From contig NZ_CP016534.2 in NCBI RefSeq assembly GCF_001687565.2, forward strand, positions 2,112,501 to 2,176,500: a stretch of 64,000 nucleotides of DNA, read 5' to 3'. Below are positions 1-8,634 of this stretch, in pieces. The position numbers and the translations under genes were made by a program. The stretch is from Planococcus antarcticus DSM 14505. GTDB taxonomy: Bacteria > Bacillota > Bacilli > Bacillales_A > Planococcaceae. The notes under the pieces were generated by a model. That model was not told where the DNA came from and made no database searches. It worked only from the letters and a program-made list of their open reading frames with translations. Each line of letters starts with the position of its first letter. Within the stretch, counting starts at the first letter, position 1.

Positions 1-1144
1 GATGGGGGCCAAGAAAAAAGAACAGGTAAAACAAGCCGTACAGCAAGGGATTTATTTGGCCATGCTGCTGGCTGCCATCGTCTTCGCATTCTTTTACTTC
101 AGCATCGATTATCTGTTGGCATTCATGGACCTCGAGCCGGTGGTCGCTGATGTCGCCAATCGTTATATCTTTGCGATGTCGATCGGGTTGATCCCGTTAT
201 TCGTCTATAATGCTTTGCGCTCTTATATCGATGCACTTGGAGCAACGCGTGTCACAATGGTCATTTCGCTGTTATCGACACCCATCAACATTTTCTTCAA
301 TTACTTGCTGATTTTTGGAAATTTCGGTTTTCCGGAACTTGGAGGAGCAGGTGCTGGCTTTGCTTCGGCCATCACCTACTGGCTGATCCTAGCGATCGCT
401 GTGTGGATCATCCATACAAGAAGCCCGTTTAATTCCTATGGCATCTTCCGCAGTTGGCCGAAATTGTCACTGAGCCGTTGGAGTGAAATCAGCCGAATCG
501 GTGTACCAATCGGCATTTCAATCTTTGTGGAAACAAGTATTTTCTCTGCCGTGACCTTTATGCTAGCTGTCTACGGCACTGTCACCATTGCAGCACATCA
601 AATCGCTTTGAATTTTGCTTCTTTGCTTTATATGCTGCCACTCAGCATCTCCATGGGTGCCACGATCCTTGTTGGCTATGAAGTTGGCGCTAAGCGCTTC
701 CAGGACGCTAAACAATATAGCTGGCTCAGTGTGGGTACAGCCGTTACATTAAGCTTCTTATCCGCTTGTATCCTGTTCTTCATGCGCAGTGAAATTGCAG
801 CTTTATATTCCTCAGACCCTGTAGTGGTCGAGCTCGCTGTCCAGTTTCTACTGTTTGCGGCTTTGTTCCAACTATCGGACGCTATTCAAGCACCCGTACA
901 GGGAGCGCTCCGCGGCTATAAAGATGTCAACATCACGTTCATCATGGCGCTAATTTCTTACTGGGTCATCGGTCTTCCTTGCGGGTACTTATTGGCAAAC
1001 TTTACTGACTTTGGTGCTTTCGGCTATTGGATCGGCCTGATTGTCGGCTTGACAGCGGGTGCCATCACCTTGTCTGTTCGTTTACTGCTGATTCAAAAAC
1101 GAATTTCTGCTCACTCGACAGTTCAGCACTACGCCACAAAATAA
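1..1144 (+). CDS. MATE family multidrug exporter, 5'-truncated by window edge
   Basis: Multidrug and toxic compound extrusion (NorM-like) transporter that would export drugs in exchange for Na+ or H+. About 380 residues are visible, with many hydrophobic helices (for example near residues 14-40, 85-106, 120-137, 325-360). The family is usually about 450 residues, so the first two helices probably lie left of the window and the ATG at base 2 is an internal Met: no Shine-Dalgarno can be seen before it. It is the only plus-strand gene of this end and converges on the CobW-type gene, the two being separated by a shared terminator. The substrate cannot be told from sequence. Confidence 0.85.
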   Translation, partial: MGAKKKEQVKQAVQQGIYLAMLLAAIVFAFFYFSIDYLLAFMDLEPVVADVANRYIFAMSIGLIPLFVYNALRSYIDALGATRVTMVISLLSTPINIFFNYLLIFGNFGFPELGGAGAGFASAITYWLILAIAVWIIHTRSPFNSYGIFRSWPKLSLSRWSEISRIGVPIGISIFVETSIFSAVTFMLAVYGTVTIAAHQIALNFASLLYMLPLSISMGATILVGYEVGAKRFQDAKQYSWLSVGTAVTLSFLSACILFFMRSEIAALYSSDPVVVELAVQFLLFAALFQLSDAIQAPVQGALRGYKDVNITFIMALISYWVIGLPCGYLLANFTDFGAFGYWIGLIVGLTAGAITLSVRLLLIQKRISAHSTVQHYATK

Positions 1145-1153
1145 AAAAAATAT

Positions 1154-1198
1154 AAAAGCAGAAAAAGAAAAATCATCTGATTTTCTTTTCCTGCTTTT
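1154..1198. terminator. Bidirectional intrinsic terminator
   Basis: An 18-bp stem with one mismatch and a 9-nt loop, A-rich on the left arm and T-rich on the right, lies 10 nt after the MATE stop and 20 nt from the stop of the convergent gene, so it can serve both. Confidence 0.8.
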
Positions 1199-1217
1199 AT
1201 TTATGTTGGTTGATTTA

Positions 1218-1472
1218 TTAACAACCTCCAGCTTTATGAGACTCTAATTTTTTATACAAAGCGGTTAAGCCCGTTTTTTCAGATTCCGACAAGTCCGACC
1301 CTTCGATTCGTGCGAGCGCCAGTGCCAGTTTTTGTTCTTTAGACTTTCGGACACGCGGATGTGTCAGTTCGTCATTCAATTCAATGAGTATATATTTTGC
1401 GAGCTCTTCCTGAGTGGAAATGCTTTCGGCAGCTGCCCGCTGCGGCCAAAGTTTCTGGTAAGATTCTATCAT
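1218..1472 (-). CDS. Small hypothetical protein, coupled to CobW-type GTPase
   Basis: An 84-residue protein of unrecognised family. It is charged, predicted mainly helical, without signal peptide or membrane segment, and ends with a Gly-Gly-Cys tail. Its ATG overlaps the TGA of the upstream CobW-type gene by 4 nt, so the two are almost certainly translated together. The terminal Cys beside a presumed metallochaperone is suggestive but proves nothing. The coupling and the lack of a competing reading frame on the other strand support it being real. Confidence 0.6.
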   Translation of the reverse strand: MIESYQKLWPQRAAAESISTQEELAKYILIELNDELTHPRVRKSKEQKLALALARIEGSDLSESEKTGLTALYKKLESHKAGGC

Positions 1473-2350
1473 GGAAGCTTGACTCCCTCCAGCCCTTCTC
1501 CAATGACAACAATCTGATTTTGCATCTTGATGTACTCAGGAAGCCACTGCGCCATTCCGTAGGCAAACTGGAAGGCATGCGGATATTTATCGCCTTCTAG
1601 CGGCACATAACCTTTGATGCGGAAAACGGTATCCGGCAATGCACGTAGCCATTCTTCAAACTTTTCCCGCTGGATTGGCGCATCAAACTGCAGCACTTTG
1701 GTGTTTAGGTTCAGTTTCGAGATTGGTGCTGTTGCAACGTTTCCGGACGGGGAAGGCGTCAATTTATCTAATGCTGAAAATGGCACTTTGGCATGGACAG
1801 TCTGGATAATTTGCGCTGTCGGGTTCAGCGACTGAATCTCATAGACTACCGTTCCCTGTTCGCCATCCGTCAATAAATCCATTTTATTGGCCAGAATTAA
1901 GTCTGCATGGCGAACTTGTTCCAAGAACAAAGAGCGGATCTGCGGTGACAAGCTGTTGCGGTCCATCCAACGTTTACTGTCTGCGACGGTGACGATGCCT
2001 TTGAAATTTAATTGATCGGCAAACAAAGGTGAAAAGATGGCATCGAGTGCTTCCACGGGATGCGCCGCACCTGTTGTTTCAATCAGTAATACGTCAAAAT
2101 CCTCTTCAGCAAGTAGCGTTTGAATCTGCGCTTCAGATTTCTCCGATCCCGAGCAGCAAATGCAACCATCGAGAATTTCTTTTAGTGGCACACCGTCTTC
2201 CACTGAATCGGAATCCATGTTCATTTTACCAAGTTCATTCATGAAGACCGCCGGTTTCAATCCTTGGGCTTTCATTTGACTGATCATCCCTTTTAGCAAG
2301 GTCGTCTTTCCACTTCCCAAAAATCCACTGAACAAGTATACGTCCTTCAT
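1469..2350 (-). CDS. CobW/G3E-family GTPase, putative metallochaperone
   Basis: P-loop GTPase of the CobW/COG0523 (G3E) family, members of which insert or deliver metals such as Zn or Co. Walker A is at residues 9-17 (GFLGSGKTT), the diagnostic metal-binding CXCC at 63-66 (within GCICC), an ETTG switch near 92-95, and NKMD for guanine recognition near 155. A compact C-terminal CobW_C domain occupies about 200-290. At 293 residues it is shorter than zinc-responsive relatives such as ZagA/YciC (about 400) and lacks a His-rich linker. No Zur-like operator was recognised upstream, so the metal is unknown. Confidence 0.85.
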   Translation of the reverse strand: MKDVYLFSGFLGSGKTTLLKGMISQMKAQGLKPAVFMNELGKMNMDSDSVEDGVPLKEILDGCICCSGSEKSEAQIQTLLAEEDFDVLLIETTGAAHPVEALDAIFSPLFADQLNFKGIVTVADSKRWMDRNSLSPQIRSLFLEQVRHADLILANKMDLLTDGEQGTVVYEIQSLNPTAQIIQTVHAKVPFSALDKLTPSPSGNVATAPISKLNLNTKVLQFDAPIQREKFEEWLRALPDTVFRIKGYVPLEGDKYPHAFQFAYGMAQWLPEYIKMQNQIVVIGEGLEGVKLP

Positions 2351-2379
2351 CGTCTCACCCTTTCTTTTTTCCCTTAAGA

Positions 2380-2403
2380 AAAGGCCCGCTTAAGCGGGCC
2401 TTT
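2380..2403 (-). terminator. Terminator after the S41 protease gene
   Basis: A perfect 12-bp inverted repeat (AAAGGCCCGCTT and its complement) starts 5 nt beyond the stop of the minus-strand protease gene and is flanked by an A/T tract. Confidence 0.8.
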
Positions 2404-2407
2404 AAAA

Positions 2408-3922
2408 TTACTCTTCAGTTTCTTCAGATGCCGCCGCTGTAATTCCGGCTTCTTCCATCAAAAGTTCTTTAGCCTCTTGTAGTTGCGGATCATTTTCTTC
2501 AATTTTCTGACGCAAAGCATCCATTACTGCAACTGAGCTGTCTCCAGTCAGGATGCCATTCACTTCCAGTTCATTTTCTTCCTGGAAAGTTTCTACAGCT
2601 TCTGTCATTTGCTCTTCAAATACACCGTCTACATCTCCGACTTCATAGCCAAGTGCCTCAAGCATTTGCTCGGCAGTTTCTACTTGGTCTGAAATGACGC
2701 CGTCTTTCAGTTCCAAAGAAGTATCGAGAACTGGAAGAGAGGCGTATTCCGGATAAGCAACTTCTACATCCGGCTCGATTCCTTTTTCATGAATCCAATT
2801 GCCGTCTGGTGTCAGCCATTTAGCCGTTGTAAATTTCAGATTGGAACCGTCTTGAAGGTCATTCGCTGTCTGGACCGTGCCTTTGCCGAATGTTTTTTCT
2901 CCAACCAGTTGGATATCTGCCGATTCGTTCATTGCTCCGGCCAAAATTTCAGATGCCGAAGCGCTGCCTCCGTCAATCAGTAAGGTAACGGGCACTTCAA
3001 TCTTCGTGCCCGGTGAAGACATGTAAATCTCCGGTTCAGCACCTTTTGCTTGAACTTCAAACAATGTTTTTCCTTCTTCAATGAACAAATCGGAAATATC
3101 AAGCGCCACATCCAGTAAGCCGCCGGGATTTTGGCGAACGTCCATAACGACCGCTTCCATTCCTTCAGCTTCCATTTTTTCTATGGCATCAAGCAGCTCT
3201 TGATAGGTGTTTTCTGAAAAGCTTGTGACTTGAATATGCGCCACCTTGTCCCCAATCATTTCCGCGTATACGGTCTCGATTGGTATATCATCACGGACGA
3301 TGGTGATGTCAATCGGTTCCGTATTTTCGCCGCGCTGAATGGTCAGTGTAACTTCAGTTCCTTTTTCACCGCGAATCAGCATAACGGCTTCGGTTGTGGT
3401 AAAGCCTTGAATACTTTCTCCATCAACTGCTAAAATTTGGTCATTTGGCTGAATGCCTGCTTTTTCAGCAGGCGAATTTTTGATGGGTGACACCACCGTT
3501 ACATATCCACCGCGCTCTTGCACTTCTGCACCGATCCCCTGGAAGCTAGACGAAATACCTTCCATAAATTGCGATGCTTCTTCTTCATTCAAGTAATCGG
3601 AATACGGATCTTCCAACGAATCGACCATGCCATTAATGGCGCCGTTAACTAGAACATCCCGGTCTACTTTCTCGAAATACTGGTCCTGGATTTGATCATA
3701 AGCTGTGTAAAGCTTCTCAAATTCACGACGTTCCGGTGAATTGACTTCCACCACTTTGTCGTCGCCAAAAGTTAATGCAAAAACGGTCAAACCTGCCGTT
3801 GCTATTATTAAAAGGAAGACAAGCATAATAAATGAGAATGTTTTCATTTTAATCGTGTGCGACGGCGACTCTTTTACTGGCGGAAGCTCTTCGTGCTCTT
3901 CCCCCGGACGTTTATCATCCAT
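2408..3922 (-). CDS. S41-family C-terminal processing protease (CtpA/CtpB type)
   Basis: Membrane-anchored serine protease of the tail-specific (CtpA/Prc) family that trims extracytoplasmic proteins. Order: cytoplasmic N-terminus rich in Glu, one membrane anchor at about residues 27-51, PDZ domain at about 118-205, and the S41 catalytic domain. The nucleophile Ser lies in GGSASASE (318-325) and the general base is Lys347 in TFGKGTVQ. A peptidoglycan-binding-like domain follows at about 410-470, with an acidic tail. The length of 504 is slightly above the Bacillus homologues (about 470-480). It appears monocistronic, with terminators on both sides. B. subtilis CtpA and CtpB cannot be distinguished here. 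Confidence 0.9.
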   Translation of the reverse strand: MDDKRPGEEHEELPPVKESPSHTIKMKTFSFIMLVFLLIIATAGLTVFALTFGDDKVVEVNSPERREFEKLYTAYDQIQDQYFEKVDRDVLVNGAINGMVDSLEDPYSDYLNEEEASQFMEGISSSFQGIGAEVQERGGYVTVVSPIKNSPAEKAGIQPNDQILAVDGESIQGFTTTEAVMLIRGEKGTEVTLTIQRGENTEPIDITIVRDDIPIETVYAEMIGDKVAHIQVTSFSENTYQELLDAIEKMEAEGMEAVVMDVRQNPGGLLDVALDISDLFIEEGKTLFEVQAKGAEPEIYMSSPGTKIEVPVTLLIDGGSASASEILAGAMNESADIQLVGEKTFGKGTVQTANDLQDGSNLKFTTAKWLTPDGNWIHEKGIEPDVEVAYPEYASLPVLDTSLELKDGVISDQVETAEQMLEALGYEVGDVDGVFEEQMTEAVETFQEENELEVNGILTGDSSVAVMDALRQKIEENDPQLQEAKELLMEEAGITAAASEETEE

Positions 3923-3970
3923 CTATTTCACCACTTTCATAATTGCTTGAGAACTGGAAGATATGAAAAG

Positions 3971-3997
3971 AAAAAGACTGTCTCGACAGTCTTTTTT
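3971..3997 (-). terminator. Terminator between deoD and the S41 protease gene
   Basis: An 11-bp perfect stem (AAAAAGACTGT) with a CTCG loop, followed by T-runs on either strand. It lies after the repeat pair that follows deoD, and should keep deoD transcripts out of the protease gene. Confidence 0.75.
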
Positions 3998-4036
3998 CTA
4001 GTTTGAGAAAGGACGACTTTGTAGCTGTGGTATATT

Positions 4037-4285
4037 GTCCAGACTCCAGCGCCCAACTCTTCGGGTCATAAGTCAACCCGGCTGTGCGTCTAGAAACATG
4101 CCGCTTCACCGGTCTGCCTTGTGCCTGTCAGAGTTAAACCGGCGCTTGCGCTTTTCTTTCTGTCCAGACTCCAGCGCCCAACTCTTCGGGTCATAAGTCA
4201 ACCCGGCTGTGCGGCTAGAAACAGCCGCTTCACCGGTCTACCTTGTGCCTGTCAGAGTTAAACGGGCGCTTGCGCTTTTCTTTCT
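4037..4285. repeat. Two tandem copies of a 125-bp intergenic repeat
   Basis: Copies at 4037-4161 and 4162-4285 start with GTCCAGACTCCAGCGCCC and end with GCGCTTGCGCTTTTCTTTCT, differing at only a few positions. Each holds several short inverted repeats. The second copy ends inside the stop codon of deoD. Similar GCGCTTGCGCTTTTC-ending repeats are common between genes in Bacillaceae and Planococcaceae (recalled, not searched). The small reading frames across it are not coding. Confidence 0.85.
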
Positions 4286-4988
4286 ACTCTTGGATCGCTG
4301 CGTCTAAAGCCACGACAATCATATCGTTGAACGTCGTTTGGCGTTCTTCGGCAGTTGTCACTTCGCCTGTCAATAAGTGATCGCTGACAGTCAGGATGGA
4401 CAAGGCCTGGCACCCAAATTTCGCGGCCAATGTGTAAAGAGCTGAAGATTCCATTTCAAGTGCAAGTACACCATACTGTGCCCATTTTTCGTGTTCTGCA
4501 AATTCATTATAGAAAACATCTTCAGTAAAAACATTTCCGACGCGCAGGCTTAATCCTTTTTCAAGGCCAGCGTTGTAGGCTTTCAGTAATAGATTGAAAT
4601 CTGCCGTTGGTGCATAGTTGACGCCTTTGAAAATGATTTCATTCATTTTTGAATCAGTTGACGCGCTTTGTGCTAAAATGACGTCGCGTACTTTGACGTC
4701 TTTGTGAATCGAACCACAAGTACCCACACGAATCAATTTCTTTACGTCGTATTCCTGCATCAATTCAGTTACATAGATGGAAATCGACGGTACGCCCATT
4801 CCTGTTCCTTGTACGGAGATGCGTTTACCTTTGTATGTCCCGGTATAGCCAAACATATTGCGGACTTCGTTGTACAAAGTAACATCTTCCAAAAAAGTTT
4901 CCGCTATGTATTTTGCGCGGAGCGGATCTCCCGGCAGTAAAATCGTTTCGGCAATATCGCCTTTTTTTGCATTGATATGAACACTCAT
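4284..4988 (-). CDS. deoD: Purine nucleoside phosphorylase DeoD type
   Basis: Cytoplasmic, probably hexameric purine nucleoside phosphorylase: cleaves purine (deoxy)ribonucleosides with phosphate to the base and sugar-1-phosphate in purine salvage. The 234 residues match the family length end to end. Visible landmarks are the phosphate-binding LLPGDPLRA near residues 18-26, RVGTCGS near 88-94, the substrate-binding EMES motif near 180-183, and the catalytic Asp in SDH near 204-206. The start has an AGGTTTTTTAG-type leader. It is followed directly by the tandem repeats and not by deoB or deoC, so it seems to be a single-gene unit. Confidence 0.95.
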   Translation of the reverse strand: MSVHINAKKGDIAETILLPGDPLRAKYIAETFLEDVTLYNEVRNMFGYTGTYKGKRISVQGTGMGVPSISIYVTELMQEYDVKKLIRVGTCGSIHKDVKVRDVILAQSASTDSKMNEIIFKGVNYAPTADFNLLLKAYNAGLEKGLSLRVGNVFTEDVFYNEFAEHEKWAQYGVLALEMESSALYTLAAKFGCQALSILTVSDHLLTGEVTTAEERQTTFNDMIVVALDAAIQE

Positions 4989-5058
4989 CTAAAAAACCTC
5001 ACTTTAATATAGTCGTAATAATCATACTGTTTTTTTTCTTATAGTGCAATGACAAGCC

Positions 5059-5274
5059 TTATTCGGCTGTATATTCTTCCCACATTTTATCAAAGATAGA
5101 GGCTTTCATGACTGGATGTGCCTTTTCTTCGACATATTTGGAAAGCTGGTCGAAGTCTGATGATGATTTAGGAAAAGAATGGTCCAGAAACATCGAATCT
5201 GCAAAGCTTGAAAAATTGTCAGCATCCATTTTCCCACGGTATTTTAATGCAAATTGATAAAATGATCGGTTCAT
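5059..5274 (-). CDS. yozE: YozE family protein (UPF0346)
   Basis: A 71-residue cytoplasmic protein of the YozE family (UPF0346), of unknown function, small, acidic and helical. The characteristic N-terminus begins with Met-Asn-Arg-Ser-Phe-Tyr, and the C-terminal half has the WEEY end. The ATG at 5274 is preferred over an upstream Met because AAGGAG lies 9 nt before it. It sits between deoD and the msrBA genes on the same strand, behind their terminator. Confidence 0.85.
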   Translation of the reverse strand: MNRSFYQFALKYRGKMDADNFSSFADSMFLDHSFPKSSSDFDQLSKYVEEKAHPVMKASIFDKMWEEYTAE

Positions 5275-5306
5275 GAAGGGCTCCTTCCGTATTTCAAGCA
5301 AAAAAA

Positions 5307-5324
5307 CCCGGACAGTTGTCCGGG
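5307..5324 (-). terminator. Terminator of the msrA-msrB operon
   Basis: Inverted repeat CCCGGACA-GT-TGTCCGGG followed on the minus strand by a T7 tract, 8 nt after the msrB stop. Confidence 0.9.
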
Positions 5325-5331
5325 CAACCCA

Positions 5332-5757
5332 TTATTCAAACAGTTTTTTGTATTCAGATAAGCCTTCTGCTTCCAATTGCTCTTTTGGTACAAAGCGGAG
5401 TGCCGCAGAATTGATGCAGTAACGCAGTCCGCCAAGAGATGACGGTCCGTCTGGAAACAAGTGACCAAGATGAGAATCAGCCGAATCAGAACGAACTTCC
5501 GTTCTTCTCATACCATGACTAGTGTCCAGGTTTTCTTTCACTTCAGAGCCTTCAATTGGCTTTGCAAAACTCGGCCAGCCACAATGAGCATCAAACTTAT
5601 CGTTGGAACTGAACAACGGTTTACCGGAAACGATATCAACATAGATCCCGTCTTCAAAATGCTGGTCGTATTCTCCCTGGAAAGGTGGTTCAGTGCCACT
5701 TTCCTGAGTTACATGATATTGCATCGGTGTTAACTTCGTTTTCAATTCTTCTTTCAT
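5332..5757 (-). CDS. msrB: Peptide-methionine (R)-S-oxide reductase MsrB
   Basis: Repairs the R epimer of oxidised methionine in proteins using thioredoxin. The catalytic Cys is Cys114 (GGLRYCINS) and the probable recycling Cys is Cys59 in [16 protein letters not shown] (96-105) and the RF motif (121-122) are the conserved substrate pocket. The two CXXC zinc pairs of the E. coli-type enzyme are absent (Ser and Asp residues stand there), so this is the zinc-free form common in Bacillus. Its ATG overlaps the msrA stop by 4 nt (ATGA), giving coupled msrA-msrB translation. Length 141 is normal. Confidence 0.95.
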   Translation of the reverse strand: MKEELKTKLTPMQYHVTQESGTEPPFQGEYDQHFEDGIYVDIVSGKPLFSSNDKFDAHCGWPSFAKPIEGSEVKENLDTSHGMRRTEVRSDSADSHLGHLFPDGPSSLGGLRYCINSAALRFVPKEQLEAEGLSEYKKLFE

Positions 5758-6284
5758 GATTGTTCCCTCCAGTTCTTTTCAATAAAAGCAGTCCGCCCGG
5801 AACCGACTGAATAACGGTTATAATGACCAGGATTTTTCTTATAGTAATCCTGGTGGTAAGTTTCTGCCAAATAAAACAGTTTTTCTTGAACAATTGGAGT
5901 TGCTACAGGATTTTTGAACCTGCCTGAATTGTTCAGTTCTTGCTTGGACTTTTCTGCAGCCAGCTGCTGTTCTTCAGAATGGTAGAAGATGGCCGTCTGG
6001 TAAGATTCCCCGCGGTCAAAAAATTGACCTCCTGCGTCTGTTGGGTCTATTTGTGTCCAAAAAACATCAAGTAATTTCTCATAAGGGAAGATGTCAGGTT
6101 GGAACGTAATTTGAACTGCTTCAACATGTCCCGTAGCATTTGAGCAAACCTGTTCGTAAGTCGGATTCGGCAATTCGCCACCCGTATAACCGCTTACTAC
6201 TTCTTCAATACCATCCAATGAATCGAAGGGCTTGACCATACACCAAAAACAGCCTCCTGCAAATGTCGCTTTTTCCGTCTTCAT
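5754..6284 (-). CDS. msrA: Peptide-methionine (S)-S-oxide reductase MsrA
   Basis: Reduces the S epimer of methionine sulfoxide, complementing MsrB. The catalytic motif GGCFWC places the nucleophile at Cys12 when translation starts at the ATG at 6284. That start has GGAG 8-9 nt upstream, whereas the in-frame Met at 6311 lies inside ypmS. The 176 residues are the family norm; YTGG near 32-35 and the Tyr/Glu substrate residues are present. No C-terminal recycling cysteines are evident. Order ypmS-msrA-msrB suggests an oxidative-damage repair operon. Confidence 0.95.
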   Translation of the reverse strand: MKTEKATFAGGCFWCMVKPFDSLDGIEEVVSGYTGGELPNPTYEQVCSNATGHVEAVQITFQPDIFPYEKLLDVFWTQIDPTDAGGQFFDRGESYQTAIFYHSEEQQLAAEKSKQELNNSGRFKNPVATPIVQEKLFYLAETYHQDYYKKNPGHYNRYSVGSGRTAFIEKNWREQS

Positions 6285-6300
6285 AAGCTCACTCCGTTTC

Positions 6301-6876
6301 TTATGGTTCAATTGTCACCAACAATCGGATATCATCTTCTTGCAAGTTGAACGATGCTGCTCGGACAGAAATGCCGTCGTCCAACGGAATTTCTGTTAGC
6401 TTCAGCAGCACTTCTTCGTCCGCAGGCATTACTTCCATAAATTCTGGAAGTTCAACTGAGTCTCTAAGCAACTTTAGCGCAGATTCAGGGGGAATATCCA
6501 GCATTCCGACTTCCACAGACTTTTGCTCCAGCAATAAATTGCCATCTTCTTGAACAAGTGGTTCAAATTTCATCAAAATCGGTAAAGTTACAGAGAATAT
6601 AGTAAGCTCTGTCGAAATGCTAACGTCATCATTGACCGACAGGGAAAGGGGAATTGGCTGATCTTTCATAGCCTCCTGTATATAGGTGTTAGCAATTCCT
6701 TCAAAGTCTGCTTTTGTGGTATTTACGACTACCGTGTTTCCGGTAGCCTGCGCATTTTTCAATGCTTGATAAGATGTATAATCTTTCGGTGGAGTGGTTA
6801 CGTAAAATATGACTCCCACCAACGCCAATGCATTGAACGCTAACAGAATAAAGAAAGCGAAACGCCATTTTTTCAT
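6301..6876 (-). CDS. ypmS: YpmS family protein (DUF2140)
   Basis: A 191-residue protein of the YpmS/DUF2140 family, function unknown. One N-terminal membrane segment (about 7-27) anchors an extracytoplasmic beta-rich domain. The TTPPKDY sequence after the anchor and the repeated leucine-lysine strands match the family. It lies 12 nt after ypmR, as in B. subtilis (from memory), and ends 17 nt before the msrA start, so the four genes are likely cotranscribed. Confidence 0.85.
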   Translation of the reverse strand: MKKWRFAFFILLAFNALALVGVIFYVTTPPKDYTSYQALKNAQATGNTVVVNTTKADFEGIANTYIQEAMKDQPIPLSLSVNDDVSISTELTIFSVTLPILMKFEPLVQEDGNLLLEQKSVEVGMLDIPPESALKLLRDSVELPEFMEVMPADEEVLLKLTEIPLDDGISVRAASFNLQEDDIRLLVTIEP

Positions 6877-6888
6877 TTGTCACCATTC

Positions 6889-7686
6889 CTATTCTTCGTA
6901 GCTCATTCCGCATTCTTCCATCCGTTCCAAGATGCGTTCGGTCAACAAGTCGTAGCCTTTGCTGTTTGGATGGAAAAAATCGGAATGATAAACCAAATTT
7001 TTGTTGCCGACAAACAAATCACTAACAGGCACAAAGCAAGCCTGAGGGTCTTTCTCCACTCGTTCTTCCATGGCTTCATTATAAGAAGCGATAATCTGAT
7101 CAAACTCTTCCACTTTATTTGTGACGAGCGAGAACGGATTATAGATGCCCATGACGACCATAGGGGCATTCGGGTTGATACTGCGGATTGTGGTGATAAT
7201 CGTATCAAATCTATTTTCATAAAGGATCAATTCGTCCTCAAATGCTTTCATATTCAGTGAAAATAAATCGCGTTTGACGATTTTCATGACATCATTTCCG
7301 CCAATTGTCAGCGTAAGATAATCCGCTTCTGCCACAGGGCCAGCCAATTCGCCTTGCTGAAACATTGCCAGCAGTTTGTCACTACGACGGCCGCGTTTTG
7401 CGGTATTTTCAATAGCGACCCCTTCAATTCCTTGCCAAGTCCACATTTCAGCAGCCATCCTACCAGTATAACCACCCAAATTTTCTTCATCTCCCACGCC
7501 TTGAGACAAGGAATCTCCCAGCGCAGTAATGACCACCGCCTTGGGAATAAAGTTGGGCGGCACGGTGTACGGGTTGATGGAGGGCTCGTATCTAGGTTTT
7601 GCTTCTTCATTGCCAAAGATAAATGTTGGACTGCATCCCGCCAGTATACCCATGAACAAAATGATGATAAACAGGATGCGTTTCAA
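6889..7686 (-). CDS. ypmR: SGNH/GDSL-family lipoprotein hydrolase YpmR
   Basis: Exported lipoprotein esterase/lipase of the SGNH (GDSL) hydrolase superfamily. The signal peptide ends in the lipobox LAGC with Cys18 as lipid attachment. Block I is GDSLSQG with catalytic Ser59. Block III is GGNDV near 128-132, and block V has the Asp-His pair in DFFHPNSKGY near 235-245. The substrate is unknown; family members remove acetyl or acyl groups from lipids or cell-wall polymers. It is adjacent to ypmS, as in related Bacillales, arguing for a joint envelope role. Confidence 0.9.
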   Translation of the reverse strand: MKRILFIIILFMGILAGCSPTFIFGNEEAKPRYEPSINPYTVPPNFIPKAVVITALGDSLSQGVGDEENLGGYTGRMAAEMWTWQGIEGVAIENTAKRGRRSDKLLAMFQQGELAGPVAEADYLTLTIGGNDVMKIVKRDLFSLNMKAFEDELILYENRFDTIITTIRSINPNAPMVVMGIYNPFSLVTNKVEEFDQIIASYNEAMEERVEKDPQACFVPVSDLFVGNKNLVYHSDFFHPNSKGYDLLTERILERMEECGMSYEE

Positions 7687-7724
7687 ATTTGTCTCTCCTT
7701 TTTAGATGGGCATTACCGTTCAAG

Positions 7725-8564
7725 TCAATCCGTGTAGTACATGAAACCAATTGCCCCGATTCCTGTGTGAGTCGAAATGACTGGAGTTGTAAAATCGAAT
7801 TTAATATCCGTAAAACCCGTTCCTTTAATTTTTTCGCGCAGCGGTTCAGCCATGGCTAGCCCATTAGCGTGGGCAATTCCAACACCTTTAACAATTTTAC
7901 CAGCTGTGCGATCCACGAAGTCTTTCATAAGATATTCCACCACTTGCTTATGACTTCTAACTTTTGCCACCGGTGTATATTCCCCGTCGTCCAATGAGGC
8001 AATCGGCTTAATCTTCATCAGTGACCCCAATAATGCACGGCCTTTGCCTATTCGTCCACCTTTGACTAGGTTGTCAAGCGTATCTACTACAACAAAAAGC
8101 TTGGTATTAAGGCGAATCTGCTCCACCCGAGCAACAATTTCTTCCATATTTTTTCCAGCTTTCGCCATATCAGCCGCTTCAAATACCTGAAATGTCAAAG
8201 CATGTGAAATATAACGAGAGTCGATTACAGTAACGTCTGAATCCGTCAATTGAGCTGCTGCTTTTGCCGACTCAACTGTGCCGCTCATTCCGCCGGTCAT
8301 ATGAATCGAGAGAATTTGATCTCCATTTTCACCCAATTCGTCATATAGTTCTTTAAAGACGCCTGGAGCCGGCTGCGAACTTTTTGGCATTTCGTTGGAG
8401 TTTTTCATCAATTCCAAAAAAGATTCGGGCGCCAGATCAACACGGTCCAAATACGTTTTCCCACCAATTTGAATCGTTAACGGAACCACATGCAAATCGT
8501 ATTTTTCAATGACCTGCGGTTTTAAATCCGCGGTCGAATCCGTGACAATATGAATTTTTGACAT
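7725..8564 (-). CDS. DegV family fatty-acid-binding protein
   Basis: DegV/FakB-type protein that binds a fatty acid and presents it to fatty acid kinase FakA for phosphorylation. The 279 residues cover the whole fold: N-terminal TDSTADL (residues 8-14), the SSQPAPG loop near 61-67, HMTGGMSGT near 88-96, and the C-terminal GxGAIG motif near 270-275. All the usual ligand-facing Ser/Thr positions appear present. Several paralogues normally exist per genome, and which one this is cannot be decided. The nearby PlsC-like acyltransferase fits a phospholipid context. Confidence 0.88.
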   Translation of the reverse strand: MSKIHIVTDSTADLKPQVIEKYDLHVVPLTIQIGGKTYLDRVDLAPESFLELMKNSNEMPKSSQPAPGVFKELYDELGENGDQILSIHMTGGMSGTVESAKAAAQLTDSDVTVIDSRYISHALTFQVFEAADMAKAGKNMEEIVARVEQIRLNTKLFVVVDTLDNLVKGGRIGKGRALLGSLMKIKPIASLDDGEYTPVAKVRSHKQVVEYLMKDFVDRTAGKIVKGVGIAHANGLAMAEPLREKIKGTGFTDIKFDFTTPVISTHTGIGAIGFMYYTD

Positions 8565-8634
8565 GAAATCACTTCCTTTTTCTATCTTAGTTTAAGTAAT
8601 TGAACTACAGGAAACAACTGATAGGGCTGACGTC

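Noticed and set aside
3915..4109. 64-residue minus-strand ORF
   Set aside because: It lies in the tandem repeat and overlaps the terminator; no ribosome-binding site.
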